A stretch of DNA of 64,000 bases from Bolinopsis microptera. Its lineage: Eukaryota > Ctenophora > Tentaculata > Lobata > Bolinopsidae. The stretch lies in the NCBI RefSeq assembly GCF_026151205.1, contig NC_087081.1:496001-560000 (forward strand), read 5' to 3'. The position numbers and the translations under genes are program-made. The notes below the pieces were generated by a model. It made no database searches. It worked only from the letters and a program-made list of their open reading frames with translations, and was not told the DNA's origin. This document shows, in pieces, positions 47,272 to 59,210 of this stretch (the stretch's first letter is position 1; each line of letters opens with the position of its first letter).

Positions 47272-49344
47272 GTCGGGATTAAATTCAGTGTGTTTGTCTG
47301 CAGTATTAAAGATTCATTGCAGCTGTAATTAACATATAGGTTTGCAATCTTTTTGATCTTTGATTGGATTTCAGCTCTACCTGATGAGTGTGCAAAATTA
47401 CTTCCCACTCAAATATTGAAAATATATTAGTACTACCAATTACAAATATTATCGAAATTCTAAGTGGGCATATTGTATTCTAAAACAACGTCAACTGTAG
47501 TTATTTACTGTACGATAAAAACAATTAATAGTCTATGAGCGCATTGTGCAAACGTATTTATATTCTATATTCTCATACGAGACAACAAAACTATTAAATC
47601 ATGTTTACCACTGTGGATTATAAGTCGCAAGATGATGCATGATGATTGTATTTTATTTTAAAGGCAGTATTACAAGCTGAATTGAAATTTAAACTATACG
47701 GTTACAGTCAAAAAGAAGTTGGACAGCGTCATGTACACAGCTTCCAACTCGAACAAAAGAATGTGTACAAAACAGGAAACACTTTTATCACTCACAATCA
47801 GATATGAAACATGGAAGTTAAGTTCATGGTGCTTGGTAATATGATATATCAGTACTGACGGTACTGTAACGCCTACTACAGTAGTACTGGTTCAGCGAAA
47901 GCTCTAACAAATAGTACGGTTATTACTTACTTACTTATTAAGTGTTTCTATTCGTGGAATGTAGAAATAGAATGATATTCTAATCCAAACTAAAGTTTTA
48001 AAAAGTCAAAGTTAACAGAACATGCATGCCGTACTTTAAGTTAATCAACCTACGTGATGTGTGATGTGTGCTGTGTGATGACTGCGTGATGTGTGATGTG
48101 TGATGTGTGATGACTGCGTGATGTGTGATGACTGCGTGATGTGTGATGGCTGCAAACCTGACACCCGATGTTTCGCAGTACAGGTGGTATTGCTTGACAC
48201 ATGTTGTATTCCCCTTTTCGTGCGGGATTAAAGGGCCGACATGCGTGTGGCAAGATATTACACTATTACTATTGCCACACCTACAAACTACATACATACA
48301 ACTACATAACAACCTCTTGGGTATCCAGGAGTAACCAATTTTCATACCCTCAAATGTTGTCTGTTCTAGGAGCCCAGAAATTACAATTTTACTGGCGTAC
48401 ATAATAGTTATGAGGCAACTGCAAGCAAGACCTCAACATTTGATAATCCCTGCAATTTTCACTTTCAGCATCCGTCAGGTTTGTGCGAATAACTAACCTG
48501 GCACGATTGACGTTGTTGACCGTAAATCAAACATTTGGAAGCGAAAACAGCGGTTATGATTTATCGTTATTAAAATTGGCGTCTCCAGAAAACTGGAAAG
48601 CAAAATTTGAATACACTCAATGATTCTCATAATTGAGATTAATAATTTACGTCGTAAAGATCAAAACTGTTTAAACTCACTCTTCTTCGTTCAAATGTGA
48701 GACAAGTTTGAAAAACTTAACTCAACTTAAAGTACTAATTATATTATCTAGAAGCACATTATTTTAGATATCTTATTTTTATCGGTGAATCCTCTCAGTC
48801 TCACATCACCTTAAATTCGACCAATTTTACGTTCCTACTTTCTTAGGGGGAGGTCACTATAGACACAGATGGCAAAGACGTGAAACGTTACGCCGCTGTA
48901 AGTGTGTAATCAGTGTACAGGAATTTACATAGCCTATCGGACGTTATTATGCACCACGTCAATATAAATTGAATGCCTCAAAAGGCATTAAACGGGCTTT
49001 TATTTTGAACCGATCATTAAAATGAACGATGCGCTAGGGCCTCTAGCTTTATGTCCGTTCAAATAAATTCCGATAAGGTATCCAATATGGTCATTGTTCA
49101 AGACAGCTAAGCCTCTATTTATCGTACTTCTAACTTAAACAAATTAAATTTAAATTGTTCCACCAGTTAAGTGACTTTGATCCCTGAGAAGCTTAGTATT
49201 TTAACTGGCACCATCCTACCAACAATTGAGTGTCTCAAATATTTATTATTTATGAACAGTTTGTCGTTATATCAGCATATAAAAATAGTCGTGAAGCTTG
49301 CACCCACGTGTGATTGAATAAATAAAATAAATTTCTACTGTCCA
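47272..49344. other. intergenic DNA upstream of TRPC gene
   Basis: Contains a GTGATGTGTGATGACTGC-type minisatellite at 48055-48150 and a mobile-element relative at 48675-48895. No exon was supported. The TRPC promoter should lie in 47272-47600, but no TATA or initiator stands out. Confidence 0.4.
48675..48895. mobile_element. short nonautonomous element, copy 1
   Basis: This matches 57163-57412 along its length: TTCAAATGTGAGACAAG versus TTGAATGTGGGACAA at the left, and GAAACGTTACGCCGCTG versus CAACGTTACGCCACTG at the right. Copy 2 adds poly(G) tracts. GTGGCGTAACG-type ends are common in small DNA transposons of invertebrates (general knowledge). Boundaries are approximate. Confidence 0.55.
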
Positions 49345-49351
49345 TTTTAAG

Positions 49352-49630
49352 GGGTTGCTCACATATGACGTAACACTTCTTGCTGCTCACATATGACGTA
49401 ACACTTGTTGTTGCTCACATATGACGTAACACTCGTTGTTGCTCACATATGACGTAACACTCGTTGTTGCTCACATATGACGTAACACTTGTTGTTGCTC
49501 ACATATGACGTAACACTCGTTGTTGCTCACATATGACGTAACACTTGTTGTTGCTCACATATGACGTAACACTTGTTGTTGCTCACATATGACGTAACAC
49601 TTGTTGTTGCTCACATATGATGTAACACTT
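49352..49630. repeat. 28 bp tandem repeat, ten units, each with TGACGTAA
   Basis: Ten copies of TGCTCACATATGACGTAACA plus CTTGTTGT, differing mainly at one C/T. Every unit but the last carries TGACGTAA, a CRE/ATF-like site, next to a CATATG E-box. It lies about 330 bp beyond the stop of GTF2A1 and so could act on either neighbour. Cis-regulatory use is inferred. Confidence 0.85.
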
Positions 49631-49956
49631 GATTGATTGATTTCATTGACCAATTTTTAATCTCCGCCGTAATAAATTTGACTCATAGTTTCTTGTTAAA
49701 ATTAATCTAGTCTCGGTGATAACGTAATATGCGAACGACCCCCGAACGACCCCTAACCCAGATGTATTCACCCGCTCGGCAGCAAAAATTAGCAATTCAT
49801 CTTTTTTCATCCATTCACTATTTCAAATTCGGGTAAAAACGTGTCGTTATTAAATCAAAATGAGTCCACCGTTCAAGAAAGATAAAAGCTTTCACTAGAA
49901 ACGACAAAGTTCAATAGAGGGTCAGTGAATCGCTAGAAAGAACGTGGCTTCTCTGT

Positions 49957-52900
49957 TCACCATTCCCCGTCACCAATTGCTTTATGGAACACATGATCTT
50001 TACCCCCGATATTCATAACCCCTTCCTTCAGATTCAGCTTCCACTTATTTTTACTTCGTGTTACCTGCAAATATTCAAATTATTAGAGCTGTCAAAAAGT
50101 ACAAGATTCGTGAATTCAGCATGATTACCAAATTTAGTTGGCTTATCCAAGTTCACTAATCATGGAATAAATAATTTTGGACAAATTTTAGTTTTAAAAA
50201 ACAAGCTTTCCTCGAATTGATAAGATTATCATTTCACCTTATCGAACAGACATACGACGACGTTATCAGTGGCTTCAAATTCAGTGTTATGACCGTCGTC
50301 ACTATCATCATCACCGGAGTTGAGTGGGTCGTCTTCTTCCTAATTGAGCCACTATCAGTGATCAGTTTCAAGTTTGTTGTAAATATCAGATCGGACAACA
50401 TAAATTGAATCGACTCGAGAGAACAAATAATTTCGAATACCGCGCGCGCGTTTTTTAAGGCGCGCAAATCGATTGTGATTTCTACATGATCAGAGCTACA
50501 AAACTAGCAATGCAGAGATTGAATCCGAGTTCGTGGAAACATTTGTGTCCGATTTGAGAAACATGTTTTTGGCCTGTATATGTCCTCGTAACACAGAGTT
50601 GGATTTACCCTGGTTATGAATACAGTGGCTTGACGTCTAACTTTTAAGTTCCTGCATATGAAATATTTATTGATTCCACAGAATGAACGAAATGAACAAA
50701 AACATGGAACATTATCTCTAGATTGCCTAAAATGAGCTGAAACCTGATTGGTTATCGGTTGGTTTTGATACCACAAGGTGTCCCGTAAGAATTTTTGGTG
50801 GGGTCTAGATGTCCAGAAAGGGCCTGGGGCAATGTTTCCATTTGGTTGTCAGAGTAGTTGAGCTCGTGCGAAACATTTGTCTCCGATTTTGGAAACATGC
50901 CCTTGTAGCCGCCAATTATCCATGGGCTTGACTTAGAATCAATCTGGTATGGTAGAGGGCCTGTGCTACTAAACAATGTCCAGCCACTAGAAGTGCGCAA
51001 ATTATTAATGCGAATAACGAACGAAATGAGAAAAATCATCATTATCAGAAATTCCACGAATTGAGCTGTAATCGATGGGTATTTGTATCAGAAGTATCCG
51101 GGGAATTTGGTGGGTCTGCCATGTGTATACTTTAACAAACAGTGCAGTTTTTATGTAGTAGCCATGGCGGGGAGAGCGGCGTTGGAAATTATCTCCGTTT
51201 TCTTTGATCGTTTCTTCTGAAAGGGTGCTCAGAGTTAATAGAATATATTGGGTGATTATTATGGGGGGATTGTGACCATTTTTGTCTCCGGTATAAATCA
51301 AGATTCCCGAAAAGTAGCATGAATACTTCGAAGTTCGAAATCAGGAACAACCAAGGATATATAATCAATCATGAATTTAAAAATATAGATTTCAAATGCT
51401 TGCGACTCACGTGTTTTCTTTTAGGATTGCTGTTCTGGACTGCCTGGAAATTATCACATATCGTCGTCTTACTGTGCTTCTGATGATCTGATTCGTCACG
51501 TGTTCGGTTTATAACCTCGCATATCTGTTCCATGACGTCATAAGACTGGTCTGTGACGTCATCATCTACTGTTATAACGTCACAGCTACCGTCTACTTGT
51601 ATAGAATCGCTGGCGTTGTTAAACTCCTTCTTAGTAACGGTGGTAACCCCGGAGAGAGAAGGGAAGGGTATATTTGCTGGGTATTGGGAGCTGGAACTGG
51701 ATGGCATGCTAGGCCGCACAGACGGGGCAGCGTTGTGTATGTTTGGTCGCACACTGTGCTGCCCTGTGTTATGCATACCAGGCCGCACACTAGCAATGTG
51801 CATGCCAGGCCGCACGTTTGTCACACCACTTTGAATGTTGGGTCGCATATTTGGACCAACACTATGGATGTTGGGCCGCGCAGTGCCTACAACATTGTGA
51901 ATATTAGGTCGCATGTTGGGGGCTGCATGTTGAATAATAGGACGCGCCCCACCACCACCAGCCGGGGGCTGGGCTCGGGAAATGTTCTGTCCTTGCAGGG
52001 TTTGGGGAATAAAGGCAGAGATGTGGCCAGGGAATGGGACATTTACTCCTGATGCTGCAGCTGGGGTCGCTGAAATGAGGAGTTGTTAGCTTCAACAGTC
52101 AATTTACCTGGTGATATTGATAATAAGTGAATGTTTTCATAACGACTTAAAGAAAAACTATGATTGCATTTTTTTCAAGAATATACATCATTGACAACCA
52201 GTACCAATGAATATGGCCTCATTTATGCTTTCAATTTCATGTGCATGAGTCAAGTAAATAACCGGGAGGCTGACATAGGGGCCCCCCGATTATCAGGGGT
52301 CAGATCATGTCACCAATTAGTGACGTATAATTAGTGATGTGATCCATCTGTCGCTAGCCGCTAGATATAGGGTAGAGTTCACATGTCAATTCTGTACATT
52401 TTTTTAAATTTCAAAATTCAAATAAACTTTGGGGGGGGGGGGGCAACCATATTAAAGTATATTAAAATGTAGGATTTTTCCCGATTTTGACCCGGGGATA
52501 TACTTTAATATACTTTAATATACTTTAATATACTTTAATATATCCCTATCTCCTAGGAGGCCTACTTCAAAAATTGTTGCCCAAAATAAGCTTGAAATGC
52601 AATTCTTAATCTATTCCAAAAAGTTCTTGAAAAAATATTGAAAACTGATGGAGTTATTTCAATTTTAATGAAGTCATTTTGGCTAGTATTCCGAACCGAG
52701 ATATTATGTGCAATTTTCCCAATTTTGTTCATGGAGGCCTTTTTACTTAGTATCCACTATATTCAACAAACACTGAGTTATGTCTTTCACATAGAGTTAG
52801 TCTCATTAAAAAATATTGAAATTTTATCGAATTTGGGCAAAAGCGAATTTGGGCAAAAGCGTATGCCCAAATATGGGCATATTTTTTAAAGCTCATAGCT

Positions 52901-55007
52901 TAGCCAATTTTTGACCAATCTGGATGGAAATTCATGTACTAGTCCTAAAACAGGCTTATCTTGCGAATCTGAGTGAAAAATATAGTTCATCATGTAAATC
53001 TTAACGAAGAATATAAATCTTCTAATTGTAGGTATATTAAAGTATATTAAAATGTAGGATTTTTTCCGATTTTGACCCGGGGATAACTTTAATATACTTT
53101 AATATGGTTGGCCCCCCCCCCCCCCCCCCCCCCCCCAACTTTACATCAATGTACTACAGTTATATTCAATAGAAAAGACCACAATATCTCCTGTGAGGCA
53201 AAAACATGGAAAAAGAGAGAAAAATATTCATGAGACTCAACACTACCAGACTACAGCTGGAGTGAGAAACATCAGAGCTGTACATTAAGAAGTAAACAAA
53301 TAACCCATGTTTACATATCATTCTGCTTGCATTAATAGCGCATATTACCAATAGGTGAATATTAACAATTGGTCAAAAATTACTTTTTCCTCAAACTGTA
53401 GCTTTAAGTAAATACATACAATTTTTAGCCATGACTTGCTCGAAAAATTTGAAATTCGCACGAACTATGCAATGTTTTTATGTTTTGGTTGGATAGTTTG
53501 TTTTCTTTTGACTTCATAGAATCATAGAAGGTGCACAGCTCTTTCTACGTTTCCAACAAACTGCCCATCCCATGTAAGATTCACCACACATCCTCCTAGT
53601 TACCACAAAAACTACAAAAAATCAACCACATTTTTACCACAACTTTTGCTTTGGTAGAAATTTTCATGCCACTCTCATTGTACATTTCTCGTAATTTTCA
53701 GGGATTTTCTAATGAATGGTGCTCCTTAAAGTAAATACAAATTTGTGGAGTCTTTGATATTTCAGTTATCAACACTCTCGCCTGAGGCAATAAGACAAAC
53801 ATAACCAATAATGAACAGTGAATCCCACCTTGGTTGTTATTCTGTTGGGGTTGGTTTCTGTAGTTGTATTTGTAGATCTGACCCCGCGGTATGTAATCTG
53901 AAAAAGGGATGGTTATCAGAATAGTTAATACCTGCAAATGGTATGTAAAACGGTCTGTGGATGTAACTAAGGGTAACTAAGCGTAAATAATCTCAATTCT
54001 GTTAGAAACCTGGAGGGTTGATTGCCGGTTCTACAGCTCTGGTAGCGGAAACTTTGCTCTCCCACAACTGAAATAATGACAAATAAAAAGGAGTTTTTTG
54101 GCAGCTGATTATAGAGCAAATTGATGTAAATATTAGGTTGAGTTTGTGAGAAATATAATATTTCAGACGCCCGGCCATAGAAAATTATTATAATTAGATC
54201 AGGAGGAGTCAGTATGCTCATATTATCGTAATTTGAGACGCATTTCACGCGATCTACACACACCGAAGGAACCTTTGAGGTTCGTAGCATTACAATAGGT
54301 GGTTCTAGATGTGTGCGAGAATTGAGAACAATTAGACAAGGCGAGGTCGATGTAAATTAGCTTGACCACTTACCAAACTGTTAGGAAAGTAATGAAAGTG
54401 GAACTAATCGATCGCCACTCCCCAACTTAATCGGTAAAATAAGAAATGAGAGTAACAATAATTTGTGAATTGAGATTGGTAATCACACGTCATGTAATGG
54501 ACACATTCTATGCGAAATAAAGTTTGGCGTTCTGCAGCGAGTTAAAACTTAAAAGGTGGATTATAGCTTGCCTTTAAGACTGTTTTGTTTCACCTAAATA
54601 TGAGCCTAACTTGATTCTATTCAGGAGGTTCTCTCAAGATGATTTTTATATCGAAGATTTCAAGAGCCTAAACTGTGTATGATTCGCCCCTCCAAACAAA
54701 TCTAAGGTGAATTATAATACTAATAAATAAGCTCGATTTTAATATTTACCGTTCTGAGCTCCTGTAGGACACTTTCTTCGATCCCCTCATTTAGAAAAGT
54801 TTCACGGGAGTTTTTTATCGTCTCATCGATAACCCTCTTGTAGACAAATTGCTGAGGAAAATGTCGTTAAATTCAACAAACATAGGTGTGAGAAGTAAGC
54901 AAATTTAGCACAAATGTGAGAATAGAAGTTAAACTAAGTGTATGACGTTATACACAATTCATAACGGTCAAAGCAAATACCACGGTTGAGATGGATGTGT
55001 TGGCCAT
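49957..55007 (-). CDS. GTF2A1: TFIIA large subunit (alpha/beta precursor)
   Basis: Seven coding exons: 55007-54981, 54851-54750, 54067-54010, 53897-53829, 52069-51411, 50339-50238 and 50064-49957. All have GT-AG borders and matching phases, giving 1125 bases and 374 residues, against 376 in human. The conserved N-terminal helices (FVYKRVIDETIKNSRETF, LQELRTLWESKVSATRAV), the IQVDGS site before the acidic region, the EEDDPLNSGDDDSDDG stretch and the C-terminal beta-barrel (NVVVC, SKNKWKLNLKEG, AIGDGEW and stop) all match the family. TFIIA stabilises TBP on TATA DNA in the nucleus. The central linker has RPNIH repeats instead of poly-Gln. The start MANTS fits the human MANSA. Confidence 0.95.
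52431..53136. mobile_element. 706 bp element with poly(G)/poly(C) inverted termini
   Basis: It begins with 13 G followed by CAACCATATTAAAGTATATT and ends with the complement followed by 25 C. The flank AACTTT is duplicated (52425-52430 and 53137-53142). The uninterrupted site, with one AACTTT, is present in a second copy of the host repeat at 63945-64000, which proves the insertion. It lies in the GTF2A1 intron between exons 4 and 5 and has no transposase. A 6 bp duplication with G-run termini does not match a superfamily I can name with certainty. Confidence 0.85.
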
Positions 55008-55569
55008 TCCGCTTGATCTAGAGAAGCGAAGGCGATTCAGTCGTTTGCGAACTGCCTTTTATACTAATCTGGTCAGGAACTAAACCACATGACCTCACAT
55101 CGCTGCATTGATAGCAGGCGTTCAAATATCAGAACATTTCCAAGCATCTATTGTAAACGCCTGTTTATCCAACGCGATAAATCTCGCTGTCACTATTTCA
55201 TGCGATGTAAAGACAAAGCAGCGCACTATGATAGTGCGCGGCGTCACACACTTTTTTCAATATTTTGATTTTTTTCTTGTCTGTAAAAATTGTACCTAAT
55301 TTTTATTTTGTAATTTTACAAATTTATATTGAATCAGTTTAAATTATTTATTATAAAAATGAAACAAAAACAAAATTACAGTAAGTTCTTTTTTGTCGGT
55401 TTCTAACCTAACAGGACGCGCGCTGAGTTGGACGACAAATATTTTACAAGTATCTATATCACCCGTTAAGTTCTGTCATGTCCCTCAGCGTAGCGCTACT
55501 CGCTAGTTGCTACTTTCAACTATTTTCCCACTGTGCAGACTTACACTTATCTCAAATCTGAAGCGATCA
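55008..55569. other. upstream region of GTF2A1
   Basis: Should contain the GTF2A1 promoter. No clear TATA box precedes the ATG at 55007 on the minus strand. A short block near 55395-55460 resembles 39805-39880 (GAGTTGGAC, TATTACAAGTATC and ATCACCCGTTA segments), a minor dispersed repeat. Confidence 0.4.
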
Positions 55570-55770
55570 TTCAATTAATTTCTTGTCATACCAATACGTT
55601 GTATCACGTGGTGACCCCCACGTGGTGACCCCCACTGTCGACCTTCTAGTCATACGTTGTATGACCCGCCGCGCACGAGTGCGCGGCTCCCCCTGTATCG
55701 TAGAAACTCTACACCATAGTGAAACGACCATGGGGGTCACGATCCGTGATACAATTAATTTCCTTACGAG
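55570..55770. repeat. imperfect inverted repeat, MITE-like
   Basis: AATTAATTTCTTGTC with GTATCACGTGGTGACCCCCA at the left is mirrored by TGGGGGTCACGATCCGTGAT with ACAATTAATTTCC at the right. CACGTGGTGACCCC is duplicated in tandem at 55604-55634. The size of about 200 bp and AT-rich flank suggest a miniature transposon; no target duplication was confirmed. Confidence 0.5.
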
Positions 55771-56125
55771 TCGCGTCGCTGAAATTTAGTGGTGTACCCT
55801 GTAATACTTCAATATTGTACATGACTGAATAGTCATATAAATTCTGTCAGTACTGTGTGAACATTAAGACGCTGTTTCAGCAACCGAGTGACATTTCACT
55901 GTCCTCAATTATAACTGACCATGTGCTACGTACTCCATAACGTTGGTTCCAAGATAACTAGTTTTGCCTTCGGTATATTTTGTCTTTTGTGATGAAATGT
56001 GCCTTCTTGTAGCGCGATGCACTACTGGGTCGCGCCGCGCATCAAATAATTCTTCTCGCAACCGTATGCAGATCGGCGAGATGCGAAAGATTGACATCGT
56101 GAATCAATGTGCCTTCCATCTAAGT

Positions 56126-57146
56126 AAAGACTGTCTATGTAAGACAACAATGTGGTCTATATAGATAAATTTCTTCTACGACCATGGTGCATGGGTAGCA
56201 TTGCATTTTTATTTTCCTGTAAATCCAATTTCTTTCTTCTTGAGCTCTTATTTTTGACTAGCTCATCAGTCTTATGAGTCTCAGAAATGTGTTTTTGTTG
56301 GTTACAATTCTGTCCGTCCAATTTCCTATCCGCTTGTCCTTCTTTTTTCTTCTAGCAGTTGTGACGGAATTGTAATGAACAAAATCCATATATAATTATT
56401 TATGATATGTTTGATTTCTTGTTATTGTATGTCATTCAAATTTGGTAGACGGCCCCAACGTTAATGTGGCTCTTGCTATGTGTTGGTTCAGCCGAATTAA
56501 TTATTATGTAATCAAGTTTATTTTTCTCTTTCAGTTAGTTGTCAAACATTAAGCAACTTATATTGCAGTACCATTTATCAATTAGTTTATCAAAATATGT
56601 CATTGTAATTTTGCATGGCTGAAATGTAACGCTTGATTTATATATAATAATTAATTGAATTTTCAAATAAAAAAATAGAAACAAAGGGCAGTGCGCTTAT
56701 GTTAAGCTATTCTTGACAACTCGAGAAGTTTTTTTAAGATTGTCACTGTCAGCTTTTCAAGATGAAATGTGCCTTCCATCTGATTGATTGATTGGGGACC
56801 AGCTTTTGGTACACTGGTTAATGTTTACTATAATATTAAAGTATTACAATTACATAAAATTAGATAAATATAAATTCCCTTTGCTTAGGACGTACCAAAA
56901 TATCCAAAAATGAAACGATGCACCTTAGCACACAACACAATACATAAACAACTGGCAGTGTATCCTCCTAAGTAAAGACTGTCTATGTAAGACAACATTT
57001 TGGTCTATATAGATAGATTTCTTCTACGACCATGGGTAGCATTTTTATTGTCCTGCAAATTAAATTTCTTTCTTCTTGAGCTCTTATTTTTGCATAGAAA
57101 CAAAGGGCATTGCGCTTGTGTTAAGCTATTCTTGACAACTCAGGGG
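56126..57146. repeat. duplicated host block, one copy interrupted by LINE tail
   Basis: A block beginning AAGTAAAGACTGTCTATGTA occurs at 56126-56255 plus 56675-56720, and without interruption at 56968-57146. The first copy was split by the LINE 3' fragment at 56256-56674. A further shared phrase, GATGAAATGTGCCTTC, occurs at 55991 and 56760. The repeat family itself is not identified. Confidence 0.75.
56256..56674 (+). mobile_element. severely 5'-truncated LINE copy (3' UTR only)
   Basis: About 419 bp matching the 3' UTR of the LINE at 683-2215 in opposite orientation, from GACTAGCTCATCAG to an A-rich tail. The empty site is visible at 57085-57100, and at most one base of the target seems to be lost. 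It carries no coding sequence. It shows that the LINE family has been active after the host block was duplicated. Confidence 0.85.
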
Positions 57147-57358
57147 GGGGGGGGGGGGGGGGTGCAAAATCGTCGTTTGAATGTGGGACAATTTTGAAAA
57201 ACTTTAACTGAGGTACTAGCAAAACTGTGCGTTTTGCTCTAGAAACACACTTTTTAGAGATTTTACCGGCGTATCCTCTAAAATCTCCTAATTTGTTCGA
57301 TTTTAGGGAGAGGCGCTAAAAGGGGAAAAGGCGCCAACAGGGGGGCGCATTTTCGGCG

Positions 57359-57389
<31 letters not shown>

Positions 57390-57420
57390 AACAGGCAACG
57401 TTACGCCACTGATTTTTAAT
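57143..57420. mobile_element. short nonautonomous element, copy 2, with poly(G) runs
   Basis: Starts with 20 G (57143-57162), contains a second run of 28 G (57358-57385), and ends CAACGTTACGCCACTG. It is homologous to 48675-48895. GGCGCCAACAGG occurs on both sides of the second G run, which hints at an internal duplication. Confidence 0.6.
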
Positions 57421-57916
57421 TTACTTAAAATATTACTTTTTGGGTGAAAGGCTTTATTGGCTGAATCTGAACAACCTGGCTCTATCCAAAATATTTTCAT
57501 TGTTTTGTTATGGCTGGTAGATAATAATTTGCTTTAAGATGGCACTGACAATAAGGGCGTGTTTGGTCAGTGTTTAAAGATGAAGTGTTGGTAGTGAATA
57601 GTGATCCTTTTACGATGCTATTGATCATGCTCAAACATGTAACCTTGAATATCGTACTATCTGATATCCAAGATTATTGCAACCTCATGAAGCACCTTGG
57701 CTTGTTTTGTCTGTTTGACAAATTCCCTGGATTTAGTTCAGCCTATTGTCGAATTCTAGGAAACTTCCAGCAATATAGTGATTATTCCATTATACTTTCA
57801 TATTATTCTGAATACAATTATTTATGTATTTGTGTTGCGGAAAATTGGCATTTTTTCTTTCATCACTTATTGACATCCATTCAGCCAAATTTTTACATTG
57901 TAAAGGCTCTCTTACT

Positions 57917-58750
57917 ATGGCATCGATGGCATCAGTTGATGATTCCCATCTGACTTGTGGAATATGTTTGGAGATAGTTGAGGATGCTGTGGAGACATGT
58001 TGTTGTCATCAGCTATTTTGTGAGTTGTGTGTGAAAGGTGTCAGTTCCTGCCCTATTTGTAGGAAGGATCTTGTGACATCTGTCAGTCATATCATAAGAA
58101 GAATGGTCGGAAATATTGAAAAACCATGTGATTACTGCAATATCGGGTTTCAAAGGGGAAACTTAAAATCGCATCATGAGGTTTGCACAAAGAGACCAAC
58201 CAGTTGTATAATGGACGGATGCAGTTTCAGTGGAACCAGGGAAACATCATTAAATCATCTGATTGCTGATCATTCCAAAGAGTTAACAAGTCCAAACTAC
58301 AAGATCATTTCTCAGCAAAATTTGAACAAATCGCCTGTTGATATGATTTGTAGAAAAACAAATTCCATGGGTAGAGAAGCAAGACTTGGAGCAACAGGAA
58401 AATATTATTGCCAAGGCCCACTTAATACAGGGTGTTACTGCTGTGACAGCAGTTGTGGACCAACTAACGGATGTAATTGCACAGCATGTTTCAGCCTTGA
58501 TCTCAGCTCCAGAAACTTGCCACAAGGATATTTCATCAACAAACTAGGATACTCTGTTCGAAAAGGAGAAATCTGGCAAGGAAGAAGGAGATTCTACTGT
58601 GGAAGAAAAGTGATGTCTTTTAACACACGAGAAGGTTACCAGACTGATGGTTGGTGTGGTGATGATGATGGAGACAACTGTGAAAACTGTAAACTTATAC
58701 AAGTTCAGCTTGAAGTTGGTGGATGCTATTCATCCATTTGTGGGAACTAA
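57917..58750 (+). CDS. RING / TRAF-type zinc finger protein, putative E3 ubiquitin ligase
   Basis: A single exon encodes 277 residues from MASMASVDD; the upstream in-frame Met at 57824 belongs to sequence unlike the rest. A C3HC4 RING occupies residues 14-48 (CGIC, CCCHQLFCELC, CPIC). A TRAF-like zinc finger follows at about 71-125 (CDYC, HHEVC, CIMDGCSFSG, H). The C-terminal third repeats a Cys motif twice: YYCQGPLNTGCYCC with CGPTNGCNCTAC, then FYCGRKV with CGDDDGDNCENC. The RING predicts E3 ligase activity with an E2 partner (family knowledge). The role of the C-terminal motif is unknown. Confidence 0.85.
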   Translation: MASMASVDDSHLTCGICLEIVEDAVETCCCHQLFCELCVKGVSSCPICRKDLVTSVSHIIRRMVGNIEKPCDYCNIGFQRGNLKSHHEVCTKRPTSCIMDGCSFSGTRETSLNHLIADHSKELTSPNYKIISQQNLNKSPVDMICRKTNSMGREARLGATGKYYCQGPLNTGCYCCDSSCGPTNGCNCTACFSLDLSSRNLPQGYFINKLGYSVRKGEIWQGRRRFYCGRKVMSFNTREGYQTDGWCGDDDGDNCENCKLIQVQLEVGGCYSSICGN

Positions 58751-59210
58751 ATAAGGTATGATCTTGATCTTGAGTAAATCCAGAACTGCTCATGCTGTGA
58801 CCAAACCATTTTAAAATTGTTCTCACAAAAACAATTGGTACAATGAAACGTTTTCTTACATTTTAATGGTTAAATATTTTCCTTTTGGGTTTATAGCTGG
58901 GATGGGTTAGGAAGTGAAAATATTAATTTGATTTTTTAGTTGTTTAATTTATGTCAGACTCAGAATGTGTATTTAAAAGAATTCATTTTGTAAAGTTTTG
59001 TTATTTGTGTTAAATGTATGACAAAGTGAAACAGCAGGTTAATTAATTAAAAGTTCTGTGCTATTATTACTAATGCAAGTGTTTGGACTGATGACTATGT
59101 ATTTTTGATTTTATCCAGCATACTATTACTATATTATTAATATAAGATTTATTTTTTGGAATACGGTAGGTACAAGTTTTTGATTATTCAAATATTCATT
59201 ATAATGTCAA
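58751..59210. other. 3' flank of RING gene
   Basis: AT-rich sequence, presumably 3' UTR followed by intergenic DNA. No other feature is seen before the poly(G) run. Confidence 0.35.

Noticed and set aside
49352-49630. CRISPR-like array
   Set aside because: Units are contiguous 28-mers without unique spacers, in an animal genome.
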